Shown here piece by piece: positions 1-5,106 of a stretch of DNA of 14,713 nucleotides. Below the pieces are notes generated by a model. The model was given only the letters and a program-made list of their open reading frames with translations, was not told the origin of the DNA and did not search any database. The stretch is from the NCBI GenBank assembly GCA_049324215.1, contig JBMOLC010000017.1, positions 1 to 14,713 on the forward strand, read 5' to 3'. A program made the position numbers and the translations under genes. This stretch comes from JBMOLC01 sp049324215 (GTDB lineage: Bacteria > Patescibacteriota > Microgenomatia > UBA8517). Within the stretch, counting starts at the first letter, position 1. Each line of letters starts with the position of its first letter.

Positions 1-1019
1 GCGGTACCTTGCCTGGCAAAATATGTCGCTGCCAGCAAATAGTTATCTGGAAACCAAAAAGAGTTAAGTTTCAAGACCTCTTGATAGATTTCTGCATCGG
101 ATAGCCCCTTTGCGACCAGAAGCTCTACTATCGCCAGGGCCGCCATGCCGTGGTTACAATCCGGGAACCAGGTGGGGTTGCCGCAGCAGGGACGATAGAC
201 ATTCTTGGCAATTTCCCCAACCCTTTTTTGTTGTTCTGGTGTTAAGGAAATTAACTCAAACTTATTTAGATAATTCAGGGCATCCCGGCGGGCTAGGGTC
301 CAGCCGCCGGTTGAGGCAAAATTACCCTGCTCGTTTTTATACTCTTTCCCAAGAGGGCCCTCGTTGTAAACAATGCTTTTTTGGGCCAGACCCAAGGCCC
401 AGAGTAGATCGACCACAAACTGGCTGCTGGTATTATCAATCTTTATCGGGATATCACCGCCTTCGGTTAGAATCTTTCTTTGCTCATCGGTCATGCTCAC
501 CGCTTCTTCAAATTTTGTTAGGTCAATTACACCCAGTTGGGTGAGTCTCGGGCCAACATCTCCCCAGGAAACTGGCAGGGTGAATCCTTCTTTCGGTAAA
601 ACCTCTTCGGGAAGTTTTGATAAATCTAAAATTTTGTACCGAGCTTTTTGCCAAGCATCCATCCCTCCTTCCAGGTGTCTGACGTTCGTATAGCCCATGC
701 CCTTGAGAGTAGTTAGGGCCTCGGCGCTCATCCGACCAGTTTTGCAGTAAAGAACGATGGGGGTCTTTTTGTCTTTGGGCAATAAATTTTTATTGGCCAG
801 CATCTCGTCATACTGGATGAAAGAATCGGTTTTTGCGATTTCTCCTTCGTAAGGTGTGTGGACGTTGACAAAAACGAACTCTTTGGCTACCAATTCTTTC
901 GCCAGCTCCCGGGCGGAGACGACTTCGCTCGTGGCCAGCTTAACCGGAGACCTTCCAATAAAAAACCCGGCCAAGGTAAAGAAAACAAAAGAAGCAGCGA
1001 GGGTCAGTAAGAATCTCAT
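1..1019 (-). CDS. Membrane-anchored rhodanese with Cys-rich C-terminal domain (partial, 3' end outside window)
   Basis: I translated this partial leftward frame directly; 339 codons are visible. Residues 3-22 are a hydrophobic signal anchor. Residues about 31-130 form a rhodanese domain with the active-site loop YCKTGR (Cys92), followed by a GGMDAW motif typical of rhodanese C-termini. Rhodaneses carry sulfane sulfur as a Cys persulfide. A second domain (about 145-339) that I do not recognise has adjacent cysteines (C278, C279), then DCNHGM (C288, H290), a plausible metal- or heme-type site. The start ATG overlaps the stop of the upstream CPLC gene (ATGA), so translation is probably coupled. 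It is the last visible gene of the csoR operon. The anchor predicts an extracytoplasmic catalytic domain. The rhodanese call is firm; the function of the C-terminal half is unknown. Confidence 0.88.
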   Translation of the reverse strand, partial: MRFLLTLAASFVFFTLAGFFIGRSPVKLATSEVVSARELAKELVAKEFVFVNVHTPYEGEIAKTDSFIQYDEMLANKNLLPKDKKTPIVLYCKTGRMSAEALTTLKGMGYTNVRHLEGGMDAWQKARYKILDLSKLPEEVLPKEGFTLPVSWGDVGPRLTQLGVIDLTKFEEAVSMTDEQRKILTEGGDIPIKIDNTSSQFVVDLLWALGLAQKSIVYNEGPLGKEYKNEQGNFASTGGWTLARRDALNYLNKFELISLTPEQQKRVGEIAKNVYRPCCGNPTWFPDCNHGMAALAIVELLVAKGLSDAEIYQEVLKLNSFWFPDNYLLAATYFARQGT

Positions 1020-1507
1020 ATGTAATAGTTAATGAGAATATAAATCCCAATACTTAAGATTAGCATGCCACCTAAGCTCACAATTGTCCTTTGATAGGGG
1101 AAAAATACTTTTCCGTATTTTTTTATCACCAAATCATCCAGCAAATCGACGAGGTAGAAAAGGATTCCCCCCAAGATAATGCCAAAAGTAAGTTTGTGAA
1201 TCCCGAAGATGTCCCCGTGTTTAACAACCAGGTTAAATTTATAGAAAGAGGCTAGTGTAAGAGCAAAAATAGCGATATAGATTATCGGTCTTAAAAGAGG
1301 CTTTAGTTCCTGTTTTTTAACCAACGCCGTCTCGGTCCAAAAGGAAACCGCTTCCAAAAACGCAGCTAACCAAACACCGGTTATTGAATCATCTATGCCC
1401 AGTATTCGGGATAAAGAGAGGCCTGCGCCCGCCCCCGCGACACACAGGGGGCAGTGCGCGAGCGCTACGGGCGCAAGTACAAGTACAAGAAAAAAACCAA
1501 AAATCAT
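1016..1507 (-). CDS. CPLC-motif integral membrane protein (paralog of the 2650-3177 product)
   Basis: This 163-residue protein starts with a signal peptide whose ALA motif (residues 15-17) lies just before HCPLC, so cleavage would put a CxxC pair (C19, C22) at the mature N-terminus outside the membrane. Next comes a glycine/alanine-rich stretch, SRILGIDDS, and about four hydrophobic segments (roughly 38-57, 74-92, 105-125, 141-161). The same GAGL, SR, LGIDDS, GxW and SFW signature occurs in the product at 2650-3177, so the two are paralogs. It is coupled by ATGA overlaps to DUF1573 upstream and rhodanese downstream. I know no characterised homolog. A thiol-disulfide or metal-relay role is inferred from the exposed CxxC and the neighbours. 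No clear SD is visible. Confidence 0.85.
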   Translation of the reverse strand: MIFGFFLVLVLAPVALAHCPLCVAGAGAGLSLSRILGIDDSITGVWLAAFLEAVSFWTETALVKKQELKPLLRPIIYIAIFALTLASFYKFNLVVKHGDIFGIHKLTFGIILGGILFYLVDLLDDLVIKKYGKVFFPYQRTIVSLGGMLILSIGIYILINYYI

Positions 1508-1916
1508 TGCGAGGTAACGGTTCCGTTAAAGGTAAGCTCTTTTATTCCTCCGGGGTCGCTAAAGGTCAACCAGACTACCCTTTCGAAAGGCCCCGTTCCT
1601 TGGGGCCCGTGAGCCGCCGGGTCAAATTTAACGACAACTTTGCCTTCGTTTCCGGAAGGTATTTCGATATTTACCGGCGGATTAGCATCTCCCATACCTT
1701 CCATACCGAAGAATTTAGTTTCATTACCATTAATATTAAAGGCGGCGGTAGTACACATACACGAAGTGGCAATTTTTTTAAGGCGAATGGTTTTATCGGT
1801 CGTATTTTTAATCGAATACTCCTTGGTAAGTATTCCTCCCCCTAGCGGAACCTCTCCTAAGTCATACGAGGCGGGGCTGCCGCAACGATCCCTAACAAAA
1901 TTTTTGAGTCTTTCAT
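1504..1916 (-). pseudogene. DUF1573-domain protein, 5' end frameshifted
   Basis: The main frame encodes a DUF1573 (immunoglobulin-like, extracytoplasmic) domain with an SYDLGEVPLGGG opening, an ATSCMCT motif corresponding to the SCxCT of the family, a DPAAHGPQG loop and an LTFSDPxG ending. That frame has no ATG before position 1758, and starting there would remove the first strands and part of the Cys motif. An ATG at 1916, directly after the csoR stop (TAAATG), opens a different frame giving a signal-like MKDSKILLGIVAAA but stops at 1857-1859. One extra base in the C-run near 1875-1885 would join the two into MKDSKILLGIVAAAPASYDLGEV. So this is a one-base assembly error, a real lesion or a frameshift-dependent gene. 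The stop overlaps the next ATG (ATGA). Confidence 0.75.
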
Positions 1917-2186
1917 TTAATTTTTTTTGCCAAAAAACTCAACTATTTCTTGAACAAATTTCTCTTTCTTGCCCCCGGGCTCGTGGATGTCTTTGAGAAC
2001 ACAGGAATGGAGGTGCCCATGGAGCACTTCTTCATCTACCTTTTTGAGGGCGGCCTGCACCGCTTGAGACTGGTGAATAATGTTCAGGCAATACTCCTCG
2101 GCCTCGACCATCTCTCTTACCTTCTTGAGGTGTCCTTCAGCAATTGCCAGCCTGTGGGCAACTTTTTCTTTTACGGCTTTGTCCAT
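1917..2186 (-). CDS. csoR: CsoR/RcnR-family metal-sensing (or persulfide-sensing) transcriptional repressor
   Basis: This is an 89-residue all-helical protein of the CsoR/RcnR/FrmR/CstR family. Cys33, His58 and Cys62 match the spacing of the Cu(I) ligands of Mycobacterium CsoR (36, 61, 65), in YCLNIIHQSQAVQAAL and HGHLHSC contexts. This favours Cu(I) sensing, though the related CstR proteins sense persulfides, and a rhodanese is encoded in the same operon. Such proteins are tetramers that leave G/C-rich palindromic operators when the thiols are loaded. It is first in a leftward operon with DUF1573, CPLC protein and rhodanese. A good promoter (2216-2245) and a candidate operator (2194-2210) precede it, so autoregulation is likely. 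The gene ends in an A8 run (see the frameshift finding). Confidence 0.92.
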   Translation of the reverse strand: MDKAVKEKVAHRLAIAEGHLKKVREMVEAEEYCLNIIHQSQAVQAALKKVDEEVLHGHLHSCVLKDIHEPGGKKEKFVQEIVEFFGKKN

Positions 2187-2193
2187 TCTGTTA

Positions 2194-2210
2194 ATCCCCC
2201 CCGGGGGGAT
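2194..2210. promoter_or_regulatory. Candidate CsoR operator (AT-C6-C-G6-AT palindrome)
   Basis: The perfect dyad ATCCCCCCCGGGGGGAT lies 7 bases upstream of the csoR start and just downstream of the predicted -10 box. CsoR-family operators are typically inverted repeats with a C-tract followed by a G-tract between A/T-rich edges, so the match in form and position is good. On the leftward strand the G-run is also the only candidate ribosome-binding stretch for csoR, so a bound repressor would cover both the transcription start and the translation signal. Binding is inferred. Confidence 0.65.
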
Positions 2211-2215
2211 ACCCT

Positions 2216-2245
2216 ATTAAACACTTGTCCTACCCCTTAAGTCAA
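2216..2245 (-). promoter_or_regulatory. csoR operon promoter
   Basis: On the leftward strand TTGACT (2240-2245) is followed after 18 bases by TTTAAT (2216-2221), close to the sigma-70 consensus. The predicted start falls at the edge of the G/C palindrome at 2194-2210, as expected for a repressed promoter. Confidence 0.65.
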
Positions 2246-2250
2246 GTGTT
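2220..2250. repeat. Inverted repeat AACACTTG-N15-CAAGTGTT between the divergent promoters
   Basis: Two perfect 8-base arms (2220-2227 and 2243-2250) flank a 15-base spacer. The right arm overlaps the -35 boxes of both the csoR promoter (2240-2245) and the thioredoxin-gene promoter (2249-2254). The left arm touches the csoR -10 box. It is therefore well placed as an operator for coordinate control. It lacks the C/G tract of a CsoR site, so the binder is unknown. Confidence 0.5.
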
Positions 2251-2278
2251 GTTTTTTTGCCAAGGTGTAGTTTATGAT
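2249..2278 (+). promoter_or_regulatory. Promoter of the thioredoxin/CPVC operon
   Basis: TTGTTT (2249-2254) and TATGAT (2273-2278) are 18 bases apart. The -10 ends 6 bases before the ATG at 2285 and no Shine-Dalgarno is visible, so the mRNA is probably leaderless. Confidence 0.5.
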
Positions 2279-2284
2279 TGAACA

Positions 2285-2653
2285 ATGAGAAAATTTTTTA
2301 TTGGAGTAATTGCCGCAACTCTTCTTATTCTGGGTCTTGGGGTTTTTTATGCAACTAGAGATGCCAAAAATACCCTAGGACTTCCTTCCGGGCTTGAGTA
2401 CTATTGGAGCACGACCTGCCCGCACTGCGCCAAGGTGCAGGAATTCCTGGATTCCTGGGACGGTGCGAGTAAAATTTCTCTTGACAAAAAGGAGGTCGGA
2501 AATCCCGCCAACTCAGGTCTTCTTGTCCGACGAGCCAGCTCCTGCAATATCTCCCCCACCGAGGTCGGCGTTCCTTTTCTTTTTACCCCCGATGGTAAAT
2601 GTATTGTCGGAGACGAACCGATTATCGAATACCTAAAAGGCCTGAACCTATGA
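2285..2653 (+). CDS. Membrane-anchored thioredoxin-like protein (CPHC)
   Basis: This 122-residue protein has an N-terminal hydrophobic anchor (about 4-22) and a small thioredoxin-fold domain: a YYWSTTCPHC active site (C45, C48) and a cis-proline motif VGVPFLF (P97). Two further cysteines (C87, C106) flank the cis-proline strand and may form a second redox or metal pair. The domain is shorter than classical thioredoxin and resembles conserved CPR thioredoxin-like proteins. The anchor predicts an extracytoplasmic location. It is first in a rightward operon, its stop overlaps the ATG of the CPVC membrane protein (ATGA), and it is divergent from csoR. A disulfide exchange partner role for the CPxC proteins is inferred. 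Confidence 0.88.
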   Translation: MRKFFIGVIAATLLILGLGVFYATRDAKNTLGLPSGLEYYWSTTCPHCAKVQEFLDSWDGASKISLDKKEVGNPANSGLLVRRASSCNISPTEVGVPFLFTPDGKCIVGDEPIIEYLKGLNL

Positions 2654-3177
2654 AGAGACTATTAGTTCTTCTCTCTCCTTTTCTTTTCTTGCTCGCACCA
2701 AAAACCGCACTTGCAGTCTGTCCTGTCTGCACGGTTGCGGTCGGAGCGGGCCTGGGAGTTTCTCGCTGGCTGGGAATCGACGATTCAGTTTCTGGAATCT
2801 GGGTTGGGGGCCTAATCGTCTCCTTGTCCTTCTGGCTCTCCGACTGGTTGGAAAAGAAGAATTTCAAATTTCTAGCTAAGTGGGACGGTAAATCCCTTGT
2901 GGCCTCCTCTATTGCCTTCTGGTCCTTTCTGGTTTATCTGCCCCTCTGGAAGGGAGGTCTCATCGGGCATCCCTACAACACCATTTTGGGGTTCGATAGG
3001 CTCATCTTCGGAAGTATTGTGGGGGCCGGCGCCTTCTTTTTCGGAGTTTGGGCCGACAAAGAGGTTAGGCAAAAGGCCGGCAGACAATTATTCAAATTCC
3101 AAAAAGTTGTCTTCCCAGTCGCTGCACTTGCCCTCGCCAGTTTAGTTGTATACTTTTATGGAGGTTACCCGCGATGA
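2650..3177 (+). CDS. CPVC-motif integral membrane protein (paralog of the 1016-1507 product)
   Basis: I take ATG 2650 as the start because it overlaps the thioredoxin stop (ATGA) and begins a proper signal peptide; earlier in-frame codons lie inside the thioredoxin gene. The 175-residue product has a signal peptide ending in ALA (20-22), then VCPVC (C24, C27), a GAGLGVSRWLGIDDSVSG signature, SFW, and about four hydrophobic segments, with a basic C-terminal part before the last one. Signature and layout match the CPLC protein on the other side of csoR. The mature N-terminus would carry CPxC outside the membrane. It overlaps the next gene by ATGA. Function is unknown; an extracytoplasmic thiol or metal relay is the natural hypothesis. 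Confidence 0.87.
   Translation: MKRLLVLLSPFLFLLAPKTALAVCPVCTVAVGAGLGVSRWLGIDDSVSGIWVGGLIVSLSFWLSDWLEKKNFKFLAKWDGKSLVASSIAFWSFLVYLPLWKGGLIGHPYNTILGFDRLIFGSIVGAGAFFFGVWADKEVRQKAGRQLFKFQKVVFPVAALALASLVVYFYGGYPR
3160..3165 (+). promoter_or_regulatory. Strong Shine-Dalgarno for the helical protein gene
   Basis: GGAGGT lies 8 bases before ATG 3174, inside the end of the CPVC gene. It is one of the few consensus ribosome sites in this window and supports this start. Confidence 0.7.
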
Positions 3178-3713
3178 CCAAAATTAATAATTACAAGGAT
3201 CTCTTAGACAAGGTTGAGAAAGCAACCAAACAAAAAGAGTTAGACTTATCAGCTGGTGAGGACCTGTCTATTGGAATAATGAACCTAATTTCAATCGAGG
3301 AACACCTCTTTTTTACTTCCCAAAAGGCCAAAAAACCCAAGTATATGGAGCTCCTAAATGAAGTAAGAAGTCTTAGAGTAGAACTTCTCAAAGACATCAT
3401 CAAGGACTATGAGGGGGAGATCTACTGTATCTCAAAACATCTCCTTGCGGCTTCGATGCGGATTATGGAAGTAGGAACGAAAGAATTAAAGAAGGGGAAT
3501 AAAGACAAAGCTAAAGACCTCTTCGAAAAATCCTACAAACTCTATTCCCTCTTCTGGGGAATCAATCTTGGGATAGTCAAGACCGATAAGGTTGAGAGAA
3601 GCGACAATGAGGTAAATTTAATTGACGAAAAGGGTAAGGAAAAGGGTTCTATTTCAGTCTTCGACAAGCTCGGCTCCCTTGTTCAAAAGGTAATCGATTG
3701 CTGCAAGGAGTAA
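3174..3713 (+). CDS. Conserved helical protein of unknown function, third gene of the thioredoxin/CPVC operon
   Basis: The 179-residue, highly charged product has no signal peptide or membrane segment and appears almost wholly alpha-helical. Notable motifs are SIEEHLFFTSQK (about 40-51), GEIYCISKHLLAASMRIMEVG (about 80-100) and a C-terminal DCCKE with adjacent cysteines. Conserved-looking Glu, His and Cys in a helical bundle could bind metal, but this is inference. The gene overlaps the CPVC stop (ATGA) and has its own strong SD, so it belongs to the operon and is probably the cytoplasmic member of the system. I recall similar conserved hypotheticals in CPR genomes but know no function. Its last 21 bases recur at 4311-4331, after the toxin-antitoxin module. 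Confidence 0.8.
   Translation: MTKINNYKDLLDKVEKATKQKELDLSAGEDLSIGIMNLISIEEHLFFTSQKAKKPKYMELLNEVRSLRVELLKDIIKDYEGEIYCISKHLLAASMRIMEVGTKELKKGNKDKAKDLFEKSYKLYSLFWGINLGIVKTDKVERSDNEVNLIDEKGKEKGSISVFDKLGSLVQKVIDCCKE
3693..3713 (+). repeat. Left copy of 21-bp direct repeat flanking the toxin-antitoxin module
   Basis: The repeat starts ATCGATTGCTGCAAG and ends at the TAA stop of the helical protein gene. The copy at 4311-4331 matches at 20 of 21 positions. It could be a target duplication or a recombination scar from insertion of the module. Confidence 0.7.
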
Positions 3714-3719
3714 TAACCC

Positions 3720-3747
3720 TTGACATATATTACGAAAGTAATATAAT
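3720..3747 (+). promoter_or_regulatory. Toxin-antitoxin promoter
   Basis: Perfect consensus TTGACA (3720-3725) and TATAAT (3742-3747) are separated by 16 bases. The antitoxin ATG (3757) is 10 bases after the -10, implying a leaderless or nearly leaderless mRNA. This is the strongest promoter in the window. Confidence 0.85.
3726..3745. promoter_or_regulatory. Palindromic operator inside the toxin-antitoxin promoter
   Basis: TATATTAC-GAAA-GTAATATA is a perfect 8-base inverted repeat between the -35 and -10 boxes. Ribbon-helix-helix antitoxins usually repress their own promoter through such a palindrome, so this is the likely autoregulation site. Confidence 0.7.
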
Positions 3748-3756
3748 TGTATTAAC

Positions 3757-4032
3757 ATGAGCCGTGTAGTACTACAGATACCAATGTCTAAAGATTTAAA
3801 AAACGAGGCTGAAAAAGCCGCTTTTGATCTTGGTTTCTCCTCCTTACAGGAAAGCGTCCGCCTCATTTTAAGAAAGCTGGCCAAGCGTGAACTCAAAATT
3901 GCTGTATACGAAGAAGCTTTATCCCCTGAAGCTGAAGCGCGTTACAAAAAAATAGTCGAGGACATTGAGGCTGGGAAAAATGTGGTAAATACCAAAAATG
4001 CAAAAGACTTCCTTAAAAAACTTAGATCGTGA
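3757..4032 (+). CDS. Ribbon-helix-helix antitoxin (RelB-like)
   Basis: The 91-residue protein has an N-terminal ribbon-helix-helix DNA-binding part: a beta strand RVVLQIPM, a helix starting KDLKNEAEKAAFDLGF, then SSLQESVRLILRKLAKREL (about 28-46). A charged C-terminal half (LSPEAEARYKKIVEDIEAG) is the usual toxin-binding tail. The GTG start of the toxin overlaps its TGA stop (GTGA), giving the standard co-translated order. In this family the antitoxin neutralises the ribosome-dependent ribonuclease and, with it, represses the promoter. The palindrome at 3726-3745 fits. Confidence 0.87.
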   Translation: MSRVVLQIPMSKDLKNEAEKAAFDLGFSSLQESVRLILRKLAKRELKIAVYEEALSPEAEARYKKIVEDIEAGKNVVNTKNAKDFLKKLRS

Positions 4033-4298
4033 TTGCCCACTTCCATAAGAGGTTTAAGAAAAATTATAAAAGGCGTATTTTCACTAATCCTTCTTTGGAT
4101 AAACATTTTGAAGAAAGATTCAATCTTTTCCTCAAAGATCCATCAGATCCAACCCTAAAAGACCATCCATTAACTGGGAATCTAAAAGGTTTAAGGGCAT
4201 TCTGGGTAACTGGCGATATAAAAGCAGTTTATTACATTAGAGGCGGAGTTATCTACTTTGTCGATATTGGTACACATAACCAAGTCTATAGAAAATAA
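4029..4298 (+). CDS. RelE/YafQ-family mRNA interferase toxin
   Basis: The 89-residue basic protein starts at GTG 4029, overlapping the antitoxin stop. It has the RelE/YafQ layout: an N-terminal helix with FHKRFKKNYKRR, then HFEERFNLFLKDP, the central DHPLTGNLKGLRAFWVTGDIKAVYYI motif region (about 48-73) and a final DIGTHNQVY segment. His48, the GDI strand and the late His-Tyr are in places typical of catalytic or mRNA-contact residues. Such toxins cut mRNA on the ribosome. It looks intact. The expected partner is the upstream antitoxin. The exact subfamily is uncertain. Confidence 0.87.
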   Translation: MIAHFHKRFKKNYKRRIFTNPSLDKHFEERFNLFLKDPSDPTLKDHPLTGNLKGLRAFWVTGDIKAVYYIRGGVIYFVDIGTHNQVYRK

Positions 4299-4310
4299 CA
4301 GCTGGGGGGC

Positions 4311-4331
4311 ATCGATTGCTGCAAAGAGTAA
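4311..4331 (+). repeat. Right copy of 21-bp direct repeat flanking the toxin-antitoxin module
   Basis: This copies 3693-3713 with one A/G change. Here it is non-coding and supplies the -35 box of the following HAD-fragment promoter. Weaker similarity continues past it (CCTTG then an ATATA-rich stretch in both copies). Sequences before the two copies are unrelated, so the repeat ends sharply on that side. Confidence 0.7.
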
Positions 4332-4344
4332 CCTTGGATATAAT
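4316..4344 (+). promoter_or_regulatory. Promoter of the HAD fragment
   Basis: TTGCTG (4316-4321) and consensus TATAAT (4339-4344) are 17 bases apart. The ATG at 4352 is 7 bases after the -10, another leaderless arrangement. Confidence 0.55.
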
Positions 4345-4351
4345 TCCTCAT

Positions 4352-4588
4352 ATGAATCCCAAAGAGCAAGGTAAAGAAAGTTCTGAAATCGATTTTGCAA
4401 AAGTAGAATATCTCATCTCGGACTGGGACGGAACCTTAACCGATTCCATGCCAGCCTATACAAAGTCATTCAGTACTACACTTGCCGAAGCTTTTGGTAT
4501 CCAAAAGTCCTCCAATTATCATCGGCCAGAGCCACTTCTTCATGGAGTCTGGGTTACATTAAAAAAGAAAAAATTAAAAGCAGGATAA
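4352..4588 (+). pseudogene. Truncated HAD-superfamily phosphatase
   Basis: After a short N-terminal stretch the product has YLISDWDGTLTDSMPAY, the DxDGT nucleophile motif I of HAD hydrolases, followed by the start of a cap helix (FSTTLAEAFGI). About 55 residues in, the similarity stops and a low-quality tail ends at a stop after 78 residues. A complete HAD phosphatase needs roughly 200 residues and motifs II-IV, which are absent. The 3' end overlaps the convergent membrane gene (4554-5087), so the rest was probably lost by deletion. The promoter is intact. An alternative reading is a short expressed peptide with no phosphatase activity. Confidence 0.7.
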
Positions 4589-5087
4589 CTAGCGTCCACC
4601 AATAAATCCTTTGCATTCGGACAGTGATTACAAGAGGGAAATTCTTAAACCAATTAGCTAGACTTCCCATATCGGTAAAGTCAACTGCTTGGTCAACTAT
4701 TAAGTGTAAGAAAAATGCTAAAACCATTCCCCTCCCCAAAAGGCTTCCCGAAGAGGTTAAAACAAAGAAGGCAAGGACAACAAAAATGAGCTGAAAGGTA
4801 GCGGTATGGAAGATAAGCTTGGTTCTTTCGGCTCTGGTTTCTGCAAGAAGGTTCATCGAACCCCAAAAATTCCTCTTGGCAATCATGTAACTAACCCTTT
4901 GCGAGGTCAGCTCCTGGGGTTTGAGAAAGAAAACGTATAAAAGATGGTCGATATCGGGGAGGATTGTTCCGATAAGTCCCCCTAACCAGAGGGCCCAAGA
5001 TGAAAAGGAAAGGTATCCTCTAAGAATGGAAACAAAGACCAAAAGAGAAAAAAGGAAAGCAAGGTGGACGAATATTTCCTTCTTCAT
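4554..5087 (-). CDS. Polytopic membrane protein with PDIDH motif (DUF457/YdjM-like)
   Basis: The 177-residue protein has about four or five hydrophobic segments (about 8-22, 32-52, 94-110, 117-131, 158-176). GTILPDIDHLLYVF (about 40-53), FHTATFQ and LHLIVDQ place conserved Asp and His near the membrane, resembling the DUF457/YdjM membrane-bound metal-dependent hydrolase group; I regard this as a distant match. Similar proteins occur as conserved hypotheticals in CPR genomes. It follows the acylphosphatase gene with a short gap. TAGAAT about 12 bases before the ATG could be its own -10 box. Confidence 0.7.
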   Translation of the reverse strand: MKKEIFVHLAFLFSLLVFVSILRGYLSFSSWALWLGGLIGTILPDIDHLLYVFFLKPQELTSQRVSYMIAKRNFWGSMNLLAETRAERTKLIFHTATFQLIFVVLAFFVLTSSGSLLGRGMVLAFFLHLIVDQAVDFTDMGSLANWFKNFPLVITVRMQRIYWWTLVILLLIFSFLM

Positions 5088-5106
5088 GGGCTAGTCTCAT
5101 TCTACA

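Noticed and set aside
110..693. Two plus-strand frames at the window's left end
   Set aside because: They run opposite the rhodanese frame, which has a clear active site and an operon overlap. Their composition is proline/arginine-rich as expected of antisense.
1016..1507. Lipoprotein interpretation of the CPxC proteins
   Set aside because: The Cys follows ALA by one residue (H or V), which does not match the lipobox [LVI][AST][GA]C; ordinary signal peptidase cleavage fits better.
1504..1758. DUF1573 gene starting at ATG 1758
   Set aside because: This start would remove the first strands of the domain and split the ATSCMCT motif, so it is unlikely to be the true start.
2599..2649. Upstream extension of the CPVC protein
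   Set aside because: The extra residues overlap the thioredoxin gene, and the signal peptide begins at ATG 2650 with an ATGA overlap.
4300..4310. G-run after the toxin (CAGCTGGGGGGC) as a terminator or CsoR site
   Set aside because: There is no T-run for a rho-independent terminator and no matching C-tract for a CsoR dyad.
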